From Epiperipatus broadwayi (lineage: Eukaryota > Onychophora > Udeonychophora > Euonychophora > Peripatidae): a stretch of 64,000 nt of DNA. Numbering within the stretch: position 1 is the first letter of the stretch; the number at the start of each line of letters is the position of its first letter. Below, piece by piece: positions 36,962 to 49,100 of this stretch. The translations under genes were made by a program, and so were the position numbers. Under the pieces are notes generated by a model, which had not been told where the DNA came from, did no database searches, and saw only the letters and a list, made by a program, of their open reading frames with translations. The stretch is taken from assembly GCA_028023455.1 (NCBI GenBank), contig JAQFVV010000141.1, positions 2,763,080 to 2,827,079 on the forward strand. Direction: 5' to 3'.

Positions 36962-38253
36962 ATATATATATATATATATTCTTTTTAAAAAAATAAGATA
37001 ATTGCATAATGGTTGTGGTCTATACTCCCCTTCCCATTTTAAAGTAACAAACTAATAAATTAAATATTTACAACAAACATATTTAAAAAGAAAAATAATT
37101 CAGGGGTTACAAGTATGTCTAAAGTCTATTCCTTTGTTTTATAAATGTTAATGTTATGGGCACTTCAATATTCTCATGCTCCCATTATATTTTATATAAG
37201 ACAAACATCTACATCACTTTATTTTGGATGTATAAAGTGATGTATAAAAAATATGGACATAGGATTGTCAACATGAGGTGTTGCTTTAGTGATATAAATG
37301 ATAAGGAAATAAATGGATCCTGCACATGGTGGATGTAGGTTAGACATACATGTAAATACTATCTAATATTATACACATTCTAAAAGATTAAATAAAAAAT
37401 AGATTAATAGTTACAATAAGCAGAGACAGCATTAAACTATTGCATATTCCCTTTGCAGATTTTAAACAATAAATGAATACTCTCATTTCAAACACAAGAT
37501 AAGTCTTTAAAAAGATAGAATGAATCCATCTATCTTTTGGAATCCAAATATTTATGTATGGGCAAATCTTAAGTATATGAAAGTGAAAGCATGGAGATAT
37601 TTCCAGCATCATTCATTCAAGCATTTAAAAAATAATTTAAAGTGTTAATTTAATATCTTCATGCTCTCATTTTTATATAATTAAGTTTTGCCCATACATA
37701 AGCATTTGGATTCAAAAAGATTGATGGATTCAAAACTTGCTCTATTATATAGATTAAACCTCAGAACAAGATATATTTCAAGTTATTAATACAAAGCAAT
37801 TAAATTAAGGGGATATAATTGGTTGTGTTTATTTACCATTGACTATAACACTGGCAAATGACAATAGTGAAGACACCCTATGATTAGATTAAAATTGTTG
37901 ATTTTCAGAACAAACAACAGTACCCTGGTACTGAGAGTCCTGCTGCAAAAAATGTCAGAGTGGCCAACATGATCAACATCAGGTCTTACTGGTGTGCGCC
38001 CCAAACGAAATGTGATGGCCTTACCCAAATTCCCATCTTAAGAAGGAAATGCAGCAAAATGTTAAACTTTGAAGAACATATCTAATCCACCAAGGAAAGG
38101 AAAAGTGGAACATTTTTTATATTATACATTTCAGAATATATACCAGAATTATAGCTTGGCAGTCTCTTTTCTACAAACTAATTCTAATTAATACTCACTA
38201 ATTAAGTATCTAAAAGGGCTTAAAATAATATAAATCTTGTTCACAAGTTTCAA

Positions 38254-38333
<80 letters not shown>

Positions 38334-39785
38334 TATTATAGACAAAAGGGGGTTGTTAAAAGTATAATTGATGGGATGGCCTGCTTAAATATAATATAAT
38401 TTTATAATCCCAAAAACCAGTGCATATAAAATTATAGATGAGTTTTAAAAGCAAGCCACCATGTATATTCATTTTAAATAATAACTAATAATGATGAACA
38501 CAGAGGGATTCATTATTATTGCAAATATAGGATTTTCAAAACAGCATGCTTGAATAATGACATTTAGATAATAATTATGTGAAGATAATATAAACTACAC
38601 CTTCTTTAAAATTTATTGAAAGTAAAATGCTCGGTGTTTCATAAAATTGGCATATGAAATACATATGAATAAAGAAAGATTATAGGCACAACTGCAATGA
38701 TATAAGTAATTAAGATATTAAATTCATTTCTTAATAAAAGGACATTATAAAAGCAAGGAAGTCGTTTACAAATTTAAATAATACTAATTTAAATAGAGTT
38801 TGAAAAATTGTTTTTTTTTTTTTTAGAAAATATTTACATTTAGTTATATTTAATTAATTGTGTTTAGGTACATTTATTTAGTTAGCTAACTTGGTTTATA
38901 ATTTTAAAGATTAAATAATTCTACAGAATTAATACTAAGCTCTTTAGTTGTTTAGGTTTTATATTACCAGTTTATTATGCTGGATCAGCAGTCCGTAGGT
39001 GGTTCTTTTTCAGGTTGGTCCAAGTGTATGCTTCTGTATGATTTAGATTGCAAGCTTCAGTTGTGGCATATTCTTGCAATCTGCATACCATTCTTCTGTA
39101 GTTTGATCACCCTTCATCCAATGATGCTCTTCTAAATAATTAATTACATCACCGAGTTTAATAATAAAGAGCAAGATCTCAAAACAACAAGAAAGAACAA
39201 AGAATAACAACAAAATAAAAAAAATTGTCCTTTTAATACTGGCTATTCTTTCTTATCTCAATTTTTGGATTGATTAAACATGACGTAAGAGTCCTGATGT
39301 TTTATCTTTTTGTATGTGCCTGGCTTGATAAATCATTTACAGAATGGAAATATACAACTAACTTTATGTATCATCTATTTGTAATCATGCCCTTAGTTGA
39401 CATAATTTATTAGTACAAGAAATTGTTTAATATTTAATTAAATCTGAATACTCAAATTTATCTTTTGTTGAGTTTTCACTTGTATGCTCTTTTTAACATA
39501 CATTTGACCTGATTTCAAGATGAAATGTATAAAATCTAATTTATTTCAATTCATCATTTTCATTTTTTATTAATATAGTTAAAAACCTTTTGCATTTTTT
39601 TTTTACAAAACTAAATCATGCTACTAAATCATATATCCACATAAGAATTTATATTTTATAAATTTAATAAATTGATATTTCTGTTTAAAATTACAGCATA
39701 AATCATTTTGAAACTTTTTTCTTCTACTGGACAAGCCACCAGGTGACACTGCAGAACCACCAAGAATCCTGTAAGTCATAAATTT
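36962..39785. other. AT-rich gene-free stretch with one long (TA)n
   Basis: Contains a ~70 bp TA tract at 38258-38330. Short open frames (37156-37338, 37388-37612, 37843-38028) have no recognisable similarity. Confidence 0.5.
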
Positions 39786-39789
39786 CTAT

Positions 39790-39945
39790 GCAAAAATGGC
39801 TCAAATCACTGAAATTGAAACTAAAAATGCCTAAGTTGATAGATGCAAAATTGCTGAAATCTATAAAAAATTGAAATGCAAAAAAATTGAAATTTAAAAT
39901 GCCTAAGGCAAGATATGCAAAATCGATGAAATCTATGAAAAAAAT
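39790..39945. repeat. Short minisatellite, about 72 bp x 2
   Basis: Two imperfect units with AAAATGCCTAAG, GATATGCAAAATCG- or GATGCAAAATTGC-type sequence, and TGAAATCTAT(A/G)AAAAA(A)TTG. Confidence 0.65.
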
Positions 39946-39973
39946 TGTTACAATCCCCCTCCGCATGAAGAGT

Positions 39974-40516
39974 TCATATCTAACAGCACAGTACTGTAAA
40001 GTATTTTATTAAAGTAGACAAAGAAACCCTGAGATTATTATTGTCATTATCATTATTCTTTATGGGAGAAATGATCTATTATTGTTGATATTAGGATTGT
40101 GTTGAGGTAAAAGAGTTTAATTTTTTTATTGTTCTATAAGAAAGATATTTTCAGATCGTATTGGCAAATGATTTACATAATGGATATTTTTTAGTAACAT
40201 TAACAAGAACATGAGAAGTTATCATCATTGTTGAGAATTGCAAATACTTATAGCTCAAAGAATGTGTTTTTGATAAAGAGAGTATGTTATTTTATCCTAA
40301 ATTATTAATTAGGGAATGATGACAGTTTTCTCTTACTTCCCAAGATGTTCATTTTACTGATGATAATTTATTTTATGATTTTAATTTCTTTGTTTGTCTG
40401 AACTGCATATCTCTGTAGCTGAAATTTTTTGTAACTAACCAACCACTGAGCTAGACCGAATATCCACATTGGTGAGTTTGCATGTCACCGAATATACTTT
40501 ACAAAGTTAGAAATGA
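39974..40516 (-). repeat. SINE-like repeat, copy 1, with tRNA-type A box
   Basis: About 540 bases collinear with 51912-52449. On the minus strand TAGCTCAGTGG (40443-40453) is a perfect Pol III A box embedded in GTCTAGCTCAGTGGTTGG. A weak B-box-like AGTTCAGAC follows ~45 bases later. A tRNA-derived SINE or composite element fits, but the B box is poor in both copies. Confidence 0.55.
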
Positions 40517-40517
40517 A

Positions 40518-40815
<298 letters not shown>

Positions 40816-42869
40816 TATCTTATATGTAAAATCCCTAAACCTTTATCTGATATGTGGGCTATGTAATAATAGTAATAACACGTGATTTTCAAGTTAAACA
40901 TTTCTATATCAGATGGCATGTTTTTCATACTAAAAAAAATATCATTTGTTCAACCTTTAATAAACTGTATTTTTAAAGAAGCATTCCATGCAAAGGAAGT
41001 AATTTCTTTCTTACATTTAAGAGGCTTAATTTGATTCAGAACATTTTATTCAAAGCAAGTAATTCGCAAAGCCAAAAAAAATATTAAAACAACCAATTAG
41101 GAAAAAAACTATTACAAAAACAACACTCTTTCCATAGACGGGTATATTACTGGATTTTAAAAAATATGGTATTGTACAAAAGCCATATGGATAAAACTTT
41201 TTGAAGGAAAAAACGTTCGAAAAAAAATGAGTACATGTGCTTTTAATTAAAGTACAGAACTAAATAGGGGTTGTATTTAAATTAAAGAGAAATTGTGATT
41301 AAGGTACCTAAATTCATTGTTGAAATGTGATATTTAGTAAGGAAAAAAATAGATGCTATTCTACTAACTTTACATTTAGATTGGTTTGATGTGTAGTTCA
41401 GCTAATTCTTTATAGGAGCGCTGTCAAATTCACATATCAAATATAACAGGTGTATTTAAAAAAATATTTAGAAACTTAATCAAAATATTAAAAAACAAGA
41501 CTGATTTACATAGGTTAGGGTAAATCTGGTAATAATAATGATTATAACCACCCATCAGAATGAGTATAGCAAACCCAACTTCAAAGAAAAGTAAGAGAAA
41601 ATAAACAAGAAACTACTCTAGAAATAAGATTAGTCATAACTATATAAAGCAATCTGAACACTTATACAACATTATACTATTTTTTTTTAATATTTCGCGA
41701 GGTTGTCTTTTAATTTTTCAGCAAAATAAAAAATAAAAAAAAAACATTTCTTTCAAAAATATTTCAACACCACTTCAATTTACAGCTGCCCGGTGTAATC
41801 TGTTTTCTGCAATATTTTTCCAATTGTAGCAAGTAATATCGCAATAGTTTGGAATTATTTTCGAAATAATTCCCATAATGCATGCATATTAGGTTTATCT
41901 CTGTTGCAACCCACAGTTAAGATAATTATAAAACACATCTCAATCCAACAAAAGTATGCTTTTAGAATTGTGGACCTAATAGTATCACTTCCTGCAAGTA
42001 GAAAACAAAACATATTGCTTGATTTTATATTCTTGCCATTATATTTTTTTTATAAATACAGATTATCTTCAAATGAAAGTTTTCTAATGCCTTTATATTG
42101 TACATATTGAGGAGATGCTTAATATGGATACAAAAAAATTGGTAAAGTCACAGTTTTTTATAGTTAGCTGAATCATAGTAATTATGTACCTGTAAAGAAA
42201 TACTTTAGCTTTTAACATTCTAAAAGCAGCAGCCGTTCAATGAAGTCTGAGTTGGATCTCAATATCTAAGTCTCCTTCTCCAGTTATAAGTTATCAAAGT
42301 ATTTAAGCTAGGCAACATTATCAACTTCTTAACTGTTCAAGTAATATCTGCTGCAGATTTTTGTCAGTGACTGATTAATAAAGAAGTTGAATTTTTTGAA
42401 CATTAATTAATCAACCATTGTGTTTATAGATCGCATTCAATACATTAAGAAATTTTATAAATTACTTTTGGACTGACAGAAATTGTACAATCATCAGTCT
42501 TCTGGCAAAGTAGTACTTCAAAATTGAATATTTTGTTTTGGTATATTATCGATTTCAGTTAAAAATTTTAAAATGAAATATATATTGCAACTTCGACTTT
42601 GTCTGATTACGTTACCTATAAACAATTTCAAAACCCATCATCATATAAATGTAAAACATGTTGAAGTAAATACACCAGTTTTCATTTCAAATGTCTCAGG
42701 TATTCCTGTAGTAAGAACACACCCTCTCTTTATTTCATGTGGAAGCTGTATAATATAGCAATATGTCGGCAAAACAACCAACTAAATTCAAAAAATTATA
42801 TATATATTAAATTGATAAAAAATCAAGTCAGATGACATAATTTTAATAAAGCTCGTATTTACTAATGTT
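40816..42869. other. AT-rich gene-free stretch
   Basis: No recognisable gene. 41904-42110 and 42573-42758 hold short frames of no evident meaning. Confidence 0.5.
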
Positions 42870-42919
42870 ATATATAGAGTAAGTAAAAAAAAAAAAAACT
42901 CTTAACAAGCTTCAAAAAT

Positions 42920-42967
42920 CCTCAACCCCAGACCGCGGTTTCTGCATCCAGCGTCATCAGTGAAGTG
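42920..42967 (-). ncRNA. Type I hammerhead ribozyme, left arm
   Basis: Minus strand: ACTTCA, CTGATGA, a stem II segment with GC/GC pairing, GAAA, a stem III ACC/GGT around CG, then cleavage-site C in a GTC triplet. It continues with TGGGGT, which pairs with ACTTCA as stem I (Watson-Crick plus G-U). The 10.1/11.1 position is C·A, not G-C. All invariant core bases are present. Confidence 0.72.
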
Positions 42968-43052
42968 TTAGGGATTAAAAATACTAGATTTTCTTCTCAA
43001 TAGTTAGGCATTGATAAAATGCTGGACTAGTTCTAGTGTTTTTAATCCCTAA

Positions 43053-43101
43053 CACCTCACTGACGACGCTAGATGCAGAAAACGCAGTCTGGGGTTGAGG
43101 G
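43053..43101 (+). ncRNA. Hammerhead ribozyme, right arm, mutated
   Basis: Plus strand: ACCTCA, CTGACGA (T to C at the tolerant position 7), a GC-paired stem II segment, GAAA, then ACGCAGTC and TGGGGTTGAGG. Stem I (ACCTCA/TGGGGT) is better paired than in the left arm, but stem III is disrupted (ACGC/AGT). Compared with the left arm it is partly decayed. Confidence 0.6.
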
Positions 43102-43237
43102 TTTTTGAAGCTTGTTAAGAGTTTTTTTTTGTTTTTTTTTTACTTACTCTATATATATGTTGAAATGAAGATTTTCATGGGTTGCATATATAAAATACAT
43201 ATTTTTCGGGTTCATCCGTGTTAAAAAATTTTAAATA

Positions 43238-43278
43238 TTAATATTCCGACGTTTCTACTTGGTCACACAAGTCATCCA
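43238..43278 (-). other. Penelope-terminus-like hairpin (GATGA..GAAACG)
   Basis: Minus strand: GTGGATGA, stem CTTG/CAAG with loop, TA, GAAACGTCGG. The GATGA-hairpin-GAAA order resembles a hammerhead core, but positions 3 and 4 are changed, so self-cleavage is not expected. A similar hairpin follows the Penelope endonuclease at 52529-52792. Confidence 0.4.
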
Positions 43279-44887
43279 CTGGGTGATAAAAGGTAGAAGG
43301 ACGGTTGTAGAGGCGCTACAATCACCGATTTGAATAAACGTTAAAGTTCCACCGATAGAAAAATGTTAAATTTAAGAATGTTTTTTTAAAAAAAATATTT
43401 CCAATTAGTATTGCATCCTTCCCTAAAGGAATACTACTGAACAATGATCCATCTTCCTGGGATAACAATAATGTAATGTAATTAAGTTGCATAAATGCTA
43501 ACTATAAAATAATACATGATAAAGACTAGCTCAAAATCTAATATCTAATAAAATAATATTTTCATTTAGTAATTCAAGACCATCTTAAAGTAAAAAATAG
43601 CATAGCACTTAGTTTTTAAATAGCCAATTAGGGTTCTAAACCTTATTATGTAATTCATTCATTTACAAAGAATTCTAATTTATAGCTAACTCACTATTGT
43701 AAACAACATAAGGTTCTGTTCAAATAAAATATAATTATAAAATTCTTCACATGAGATGTTCAGTAAGGTACATTAGGTAAAACATTGAGTATACATTCCA
43801 AAAATACACCATGAACAACATAAGAGCATTACTCCCATCAAATTCATATAATAAAACTATTATGTAACACTGTCATGTCTTTAAAATACACCGGTAATAA
43901 TCCTAAAACAATTTATAAATTATTTACTAATAATAATAACAAATTATTTGACATTCCTTATTAATTAATAACAAGCTCCCATAATAACACTACTACTACT
44001 ACTAATAGAAGAAATCACAATACTAGTAATAATCATAATAATAGAAATAATAATAATAATCATATCAGGTTCATCTTTTAACAAATTAATGTGTTAATAC
44101 CCTGTAGTTAAATATGATATAGGGTTTTATATATTTAACTACTTTTACAAAATAATAACTACAACAAGGAACTAAATATCCTCATGATTCTCAATACAGC
44201 AATCTACCTCATGGTTTGAAATTCAGAAATAAAATAATAAAACTTAATAAATTTTAAGTAAATGTATTGTATAATTTTCCCATGTTTAATGTGGCATTCT
44301 TAAAGAAAAATATCATAATATTCCTGTGGCAATATCAAGCATTTCTCATAGGTATTGTATCAACTCAAAATGATTAAATCCTTTAAGATGATAATAAAAT
44401 GTATTTGGTTACTAAATCAAATATGATTAAATAATGTTTGAGAAAAATCCTTATAATTCATGTGCTGAATAAATTATATATAACTGATTATTAATTCCTG
44501 TGGGTCATGCATACAATGTGATAAAGCAATAATTAATATGCAAATAAATCACAACTGGACTACAGTAATTTTAATAAAAAACAATAAACAAATTCATTAA
44601 CAAGTTAACAATAAATTTTATAATATAACAAATTAAAATGTTTACAAAAAAAAGTATATTTACATTTCTTAGCACAAATTAAATAAAAATATTTACAATA
44701 ACATGATATAAGAATATAAAATTTAAAATCAGAAATAGTCTTCCCTCTGACTATTCTTCAAAATATAATACAATAAAATGAAAACTTTTATTTTACCATG
44801 GAATAACGTATTTGAAATATAAATATTCCAATGCATGTTTTACATTCTAGCAACATCTTTAAAATATAAATACAATTTTGAAGAAAA
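43279..44887. other. AT-rich gene-free stretch
   Basis: Includes short TAA/CTA triplet runs at 43985-44060. No gene recognised. Confidence 0.5.
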
Positions 44888-45904
44888 TTATTTTTAGAAT
44901 CCCTGTTACTAGAAAAGACCAGCAAAGTGGCTGGCACCTTATCCTCGATCTCTCTGTCACTTCGAAGCAAGGTGACACTGTTGAATATGCTGGTCTTCCC
45001 ACGAATTGCATATTATCTCCCATTTATCAGGCTGACCAAGACCTTCCAAAATAAAATAGGGTCACAGTGTACAAAAGTGTTATGGAAATTATCACCTGGT
45101 AGAATTGTTTGTATAGGCCTCAATAGAATGAGAAAACCCAAGGACTTAAATGGTCTTGGTCTGCATGACATTCAGGTGCTGTTTATGCAGAGGATGATAG
45201 GTACTCTGAGGGTATCTAAAGATCTACAAAATAGAAGCCAACATTCCCCTTCAGTTGAACCCACTGACACTCCACCACCTAACAAGAACAGGTGGGTAGC
45301 AGAAATGGAGGATCATGTGGCAGGGCTCATATCTGCCAAAGAAGATCTTTTTGAAAGAAAGTTTAGATACTGGGATGCTTAAAAACTCATGCATCCCAGT
45401 CAGCAGAGTAACCCAGTCAGGCTAGAATCAACCTTAAAGTCATTTATAGAAAAGTCCAAACACTGGTCGTTGGACGTCAGGCTAGTAAATTTTATTATCG
45501 AATTCAGTCTGGACACTGTTCCAACAAATCAATTCTTGGTAGATCATAGGGGATTTAAGAGCATTTCTCCCATCTGCCCATTATGCAACCAGGAGGAGGA
45601 GGACATTGATCATCTTATCTCCCATTGCTCAAAATTCAGAGACATGGAGATGAGATTGGTATCTAGTATTAGATCGGGATGTTCTCAGACACTGGATATC
45701 AATGGGGCACTGAGAACTGGAGAATTTGCTATAATTCGAATGGCAATCATGATTCTCTTTGCAAAGTGGCTGACCAGGTGTCACAGTGTTTTTCAAGACA
45801 ACTTGGCAAACCCATGGCAAGTCTTCAAGAAACACCTTAGTGGTCTGAAAACCAGAGACTATCTTATAACATCCCACAGACTGTATGCAGACACATGGGA
45901 ATAG
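44888..45904 (+). pseudogene. LINE reverse transcriptase C-terminal region with zinc-knuckle-like end
   Basis: A single reading frame of ~339 codons with one in-frame TAA at 45380-45382. The N-terminal part reads LRSKVTLLNMLVFPRIAYYL, then WKLSPGRIVCIGLNRMRKP and LNGLGLHDIQVLFMQRMIG. These are the thumb and connection blocks that follow the catalytic RT domain in LINEs. The C-terminal part has CPLCNQEEEDIDHLISHC, a C-x2-C..H-x4-C motif typical of LINE C-termini. The catalytic RT and endonuclease are absent upstream, so this is a 5'-truncated copy, the usual outcome of LINE insertion. The clade is not determined. Apart from the one stop the frame is intact, so it is relatively young. Confidence 0.85.
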
Positions 45905-46145
45905 ATCACTCTGGATGAGCCGACAATCAAACCTCTTAACCTGACATCTAAGTTATAAAATGATCTGTCAATTAAAACTCCAAGAGACAAGAAAGAAGAA
46001 GGTATGAAGATAGAGAAAGTGATGACAGGAAGAATGATGAAAATGGGAAAAAACAAAGACAACACAAAACAGATAAAACCTGCCACCAAATGAAAATGGC
46101 TGATACTATTAGACAAAGTATATTTATTCCAGTTTGTTAATAAAA
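45905..46145 (+). other. Probable LINE 3' untranslated tail
   Basis: Purine-rich sequence following the LINE stop codon (AAGAAAGAAGAAGG near 45990). It fades into AT-rich sequence with no clear poly-A tail, so the 3' end is not placed exactly. Confidence 0.4.
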
Positions 46146-49100
46146 TAAGTAGACTCAATTCATAATAGACTTATCATACATTCTACATCTTACTTGGTAT
46201 TAATATAATATAAAAACTATATGTATGTATTGATGCATTTCCTTAAATATAAAATAATACTCATGAAATATAATTTACTTATTTTATTCTCTATTGTTTT
46301 CTTAGATATACATACTATCCATTAAAAACATGCATTACATATAATTTAAAATATTTTTAAAATTATTTAAAATTTCGCGAACAATTTTATTATCATTTAC
46401 ATACTTTTTTAAAAATAGTTTACTAAAATGTACAAAAACATTCTATGATTCTTTATTTTTATTTAAAGTTTTATTCTCAATCCCATTTGTATTTATTCTT
46501 AACATTATTTAAGTGCTATGAAAGCCTTGACTTAATCTTACGTGCCGCATGAACATGGACCTACTTCATTGATTTGCACTATGCCTATAATGATATTATT
46601 TTATTTTGGAACATTCTCAATTGTTATTCCAGGCCCTATGCTTATTCACTATTCATTTCCACAAGTATCATCGTAAAAGTTGGTTTGAGCAGCAAAAGTA
46701 ATGACTGAATCACTTTGAAATAGTTATTTTTGAGAGGCAAGATATAATATGCAAAGATTTTTCTTCAAATGATGTTGAGATTCTTAGTGAATTGTGTAAT
46801 GTGCAATACAAGAATAGAATAATTAAAATCTATATGAAAATATTAGAGATCTTTTGTTAGTCAATGAATATTCCAATGAATGAATGTGGGCAAAATGAAA
46901 ATGAGATTGGAAAATGATGTGATGTGTAAAAGAAAATCAAGATGAAAGTAAGACAACTTCAAGCAAACCAATTTACAATTTATTTATTTTTTTTTATTTT
47001 TTTACTGTTAAGTTATTTTTAGTTAAGTCATAGAGTTATAAAATTTAATACCGAATATTTTTCTTGCATAATAAAGTAACTTTTTGAAGCGAGATATTTA
47101 TGTTTTATTAAGATATTTTTTGACAATTAAATATTGAAATAATACTTTGTGAAACTAAAATATTTTTTTATTAAGGAAATATTTATTGGAATACAGATTA
47201 TACAGATTACATTAGATTACAGCACTATTCATTTACATTTATTTTAGTCTTTGTTTACATTGATTGAATTCAACTTGAATTTGCATTTCTCTTTTATCTT
47301 GTGAAGATTTATGTCACATCTTGGTCTTTGGTTACACCGCATCAAAACAAGGAGAAACTAGTCAAAATAAAAATGGTAGCAAGGCAAACATAAAATTGAA
47401 ATTTGGATGTGAAGAGGACATTAAATAGTATTCTCTTAGTAGGATATGGAATAAGGAAAAAATAGAGGTATGACTGCAGTAAAATTCAAAATGAAGAGTA
47501 AAAAGAGAAACCCAATAAATTGTCTTATAAGAAGTATTGAATTGATAAGGAATTCTGGAAAAACTAAAGTTAAGCTTAAAATGATCCAAAATATGTTATT
47601 TGAAATTGTCTTTAAACAAAATGGGAATTGAGTAAGAGACTTAGATAAAGCTAAAATTAAGCTCAAAAGAGTGGTGAGAATTAGCAGAGAAAAGCTTAAT
47701 AAATACCAGAATGCAAAGAAAGCAAAAATGAAACTTAAAGGTGATAATGAAAAGGAATTTGAGAAAAATTGTATTAAGAATTATTATAATAAAAAGAGGA
47801 ATAGATAAAAAGGGTTTGAACCTAGGAGAGGTACCTATAATGCCTGAAGCCTACTACCATATCCAAAGCAAAATTGAATCTTTAAAATTTGTATTTGTTA
47901 AGTTATGAGAGAATTAAAATATTAACCTAGTAATACCATATGAAATGTTGAGAATGCATGTATTGTTTTATTTATTTATAATGTTGCGAGAATTGTAACC
48001 CAGTGCTTTTGGCACTTAGTTTTATTTAACATTATTTCTGCATGAAATCAATGTTATTCTTTAAAAAAATAAAAAGATAAAATAAAAATAGTAATAATTG
48101 GTTAGTAAAGTGTGCTATTCATTTACCTAGACATGGTTTGTGTGAATAAATGATATATTTCCTAATGCAATATCAAGTTTTTAAAAGGACATGAATAATA
48201 TAAGTAAGATATTATTACAAGAGCAAGTTAATATAATTTGAAACAAGTACAATAAACTGTAGTTACTTTTTAAATGGGTATAGAAGAAAAGAAAAACATA
48301 AATGTCAATTAAATAACTTTAAGATCATCTTATTCTAAGGAAAAGTAACTTCTGGTAAATTCATTTTTGAAGACAATAATTTTAAGTGTAATTAAAATCG
48401 CAGATAATTGTTGTTGGTTTGAATGTATTTATTACTTTCATTATTAAACTACTTTGTAATACATTTTAAATAATACTGAAAAGTATATTATTGTAGTAAG
48501 TTTTTTTTTTCTTTTGTTTATGTTATAATCAAATGATTATATTTTTCTTGGTAGAGGTCGCTAGAGTTATAAAGAATTACCAATTCATACTCAGAATCAA
48601 CAGTGCTGAGATTTGGTAACATGATTTTTTTCAAATTTCGCAGAAATAAATGTATAATCTAAAGAAAGTTCTGTTGACAATGCATGGCTGAACGTTTTGG
48701 TAAGATATCTTGAATTTCTATGTCATCTTTCTATTTCAAAACTTTTTACATTAAATAATTATCACATCTTAAAAGTTGGAGTTTTTAAACAAAACCAAGA
48801 AAAATGAAGAAATTAGCTAAGAATATTAATTAATTTATTATTTTATCTAAATTAAGGAAAACAAATATTTTCTAAGTGGCATATAATTATTTAATGACTT
48901 ATTATTCTTTATTGATATGTTTTTGGTGTAGGAGAAAATAATTAAAAGGAATATTAAAAAGAAAAGAAAGAGAAACTAGAAACATTTTTTGCACTTCCTT
49001 TAAGAAGATCGTCTGCATTTCTAAATAATGCCATTTTATACATTGGAATATATTTTGTTCACCAAAAATTGTCTAAAAAAATTAATAATCATAATAATAC

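Larger units (their letters stand above)
42870..43158. mobile_element. Inverted repeat carrying a hammerhead in each arm
   Basis: The arms (42870-42989 and 43031-43158) are near-complementary and separated by ~41 bases. Each arm holds one hammerhead, on opposite strands. The structure parallels the head-to-head composite at 11-12 kb but is a different sequence family. It is probably the inverted terminal portion of a Penelope-like or retrozyme-like element. Confidence 0.8.

Noticed and set aside
42470-42510. Minus-strand CTGATGA string
   Set aside because: No GAAA and no stem I complement nearby.
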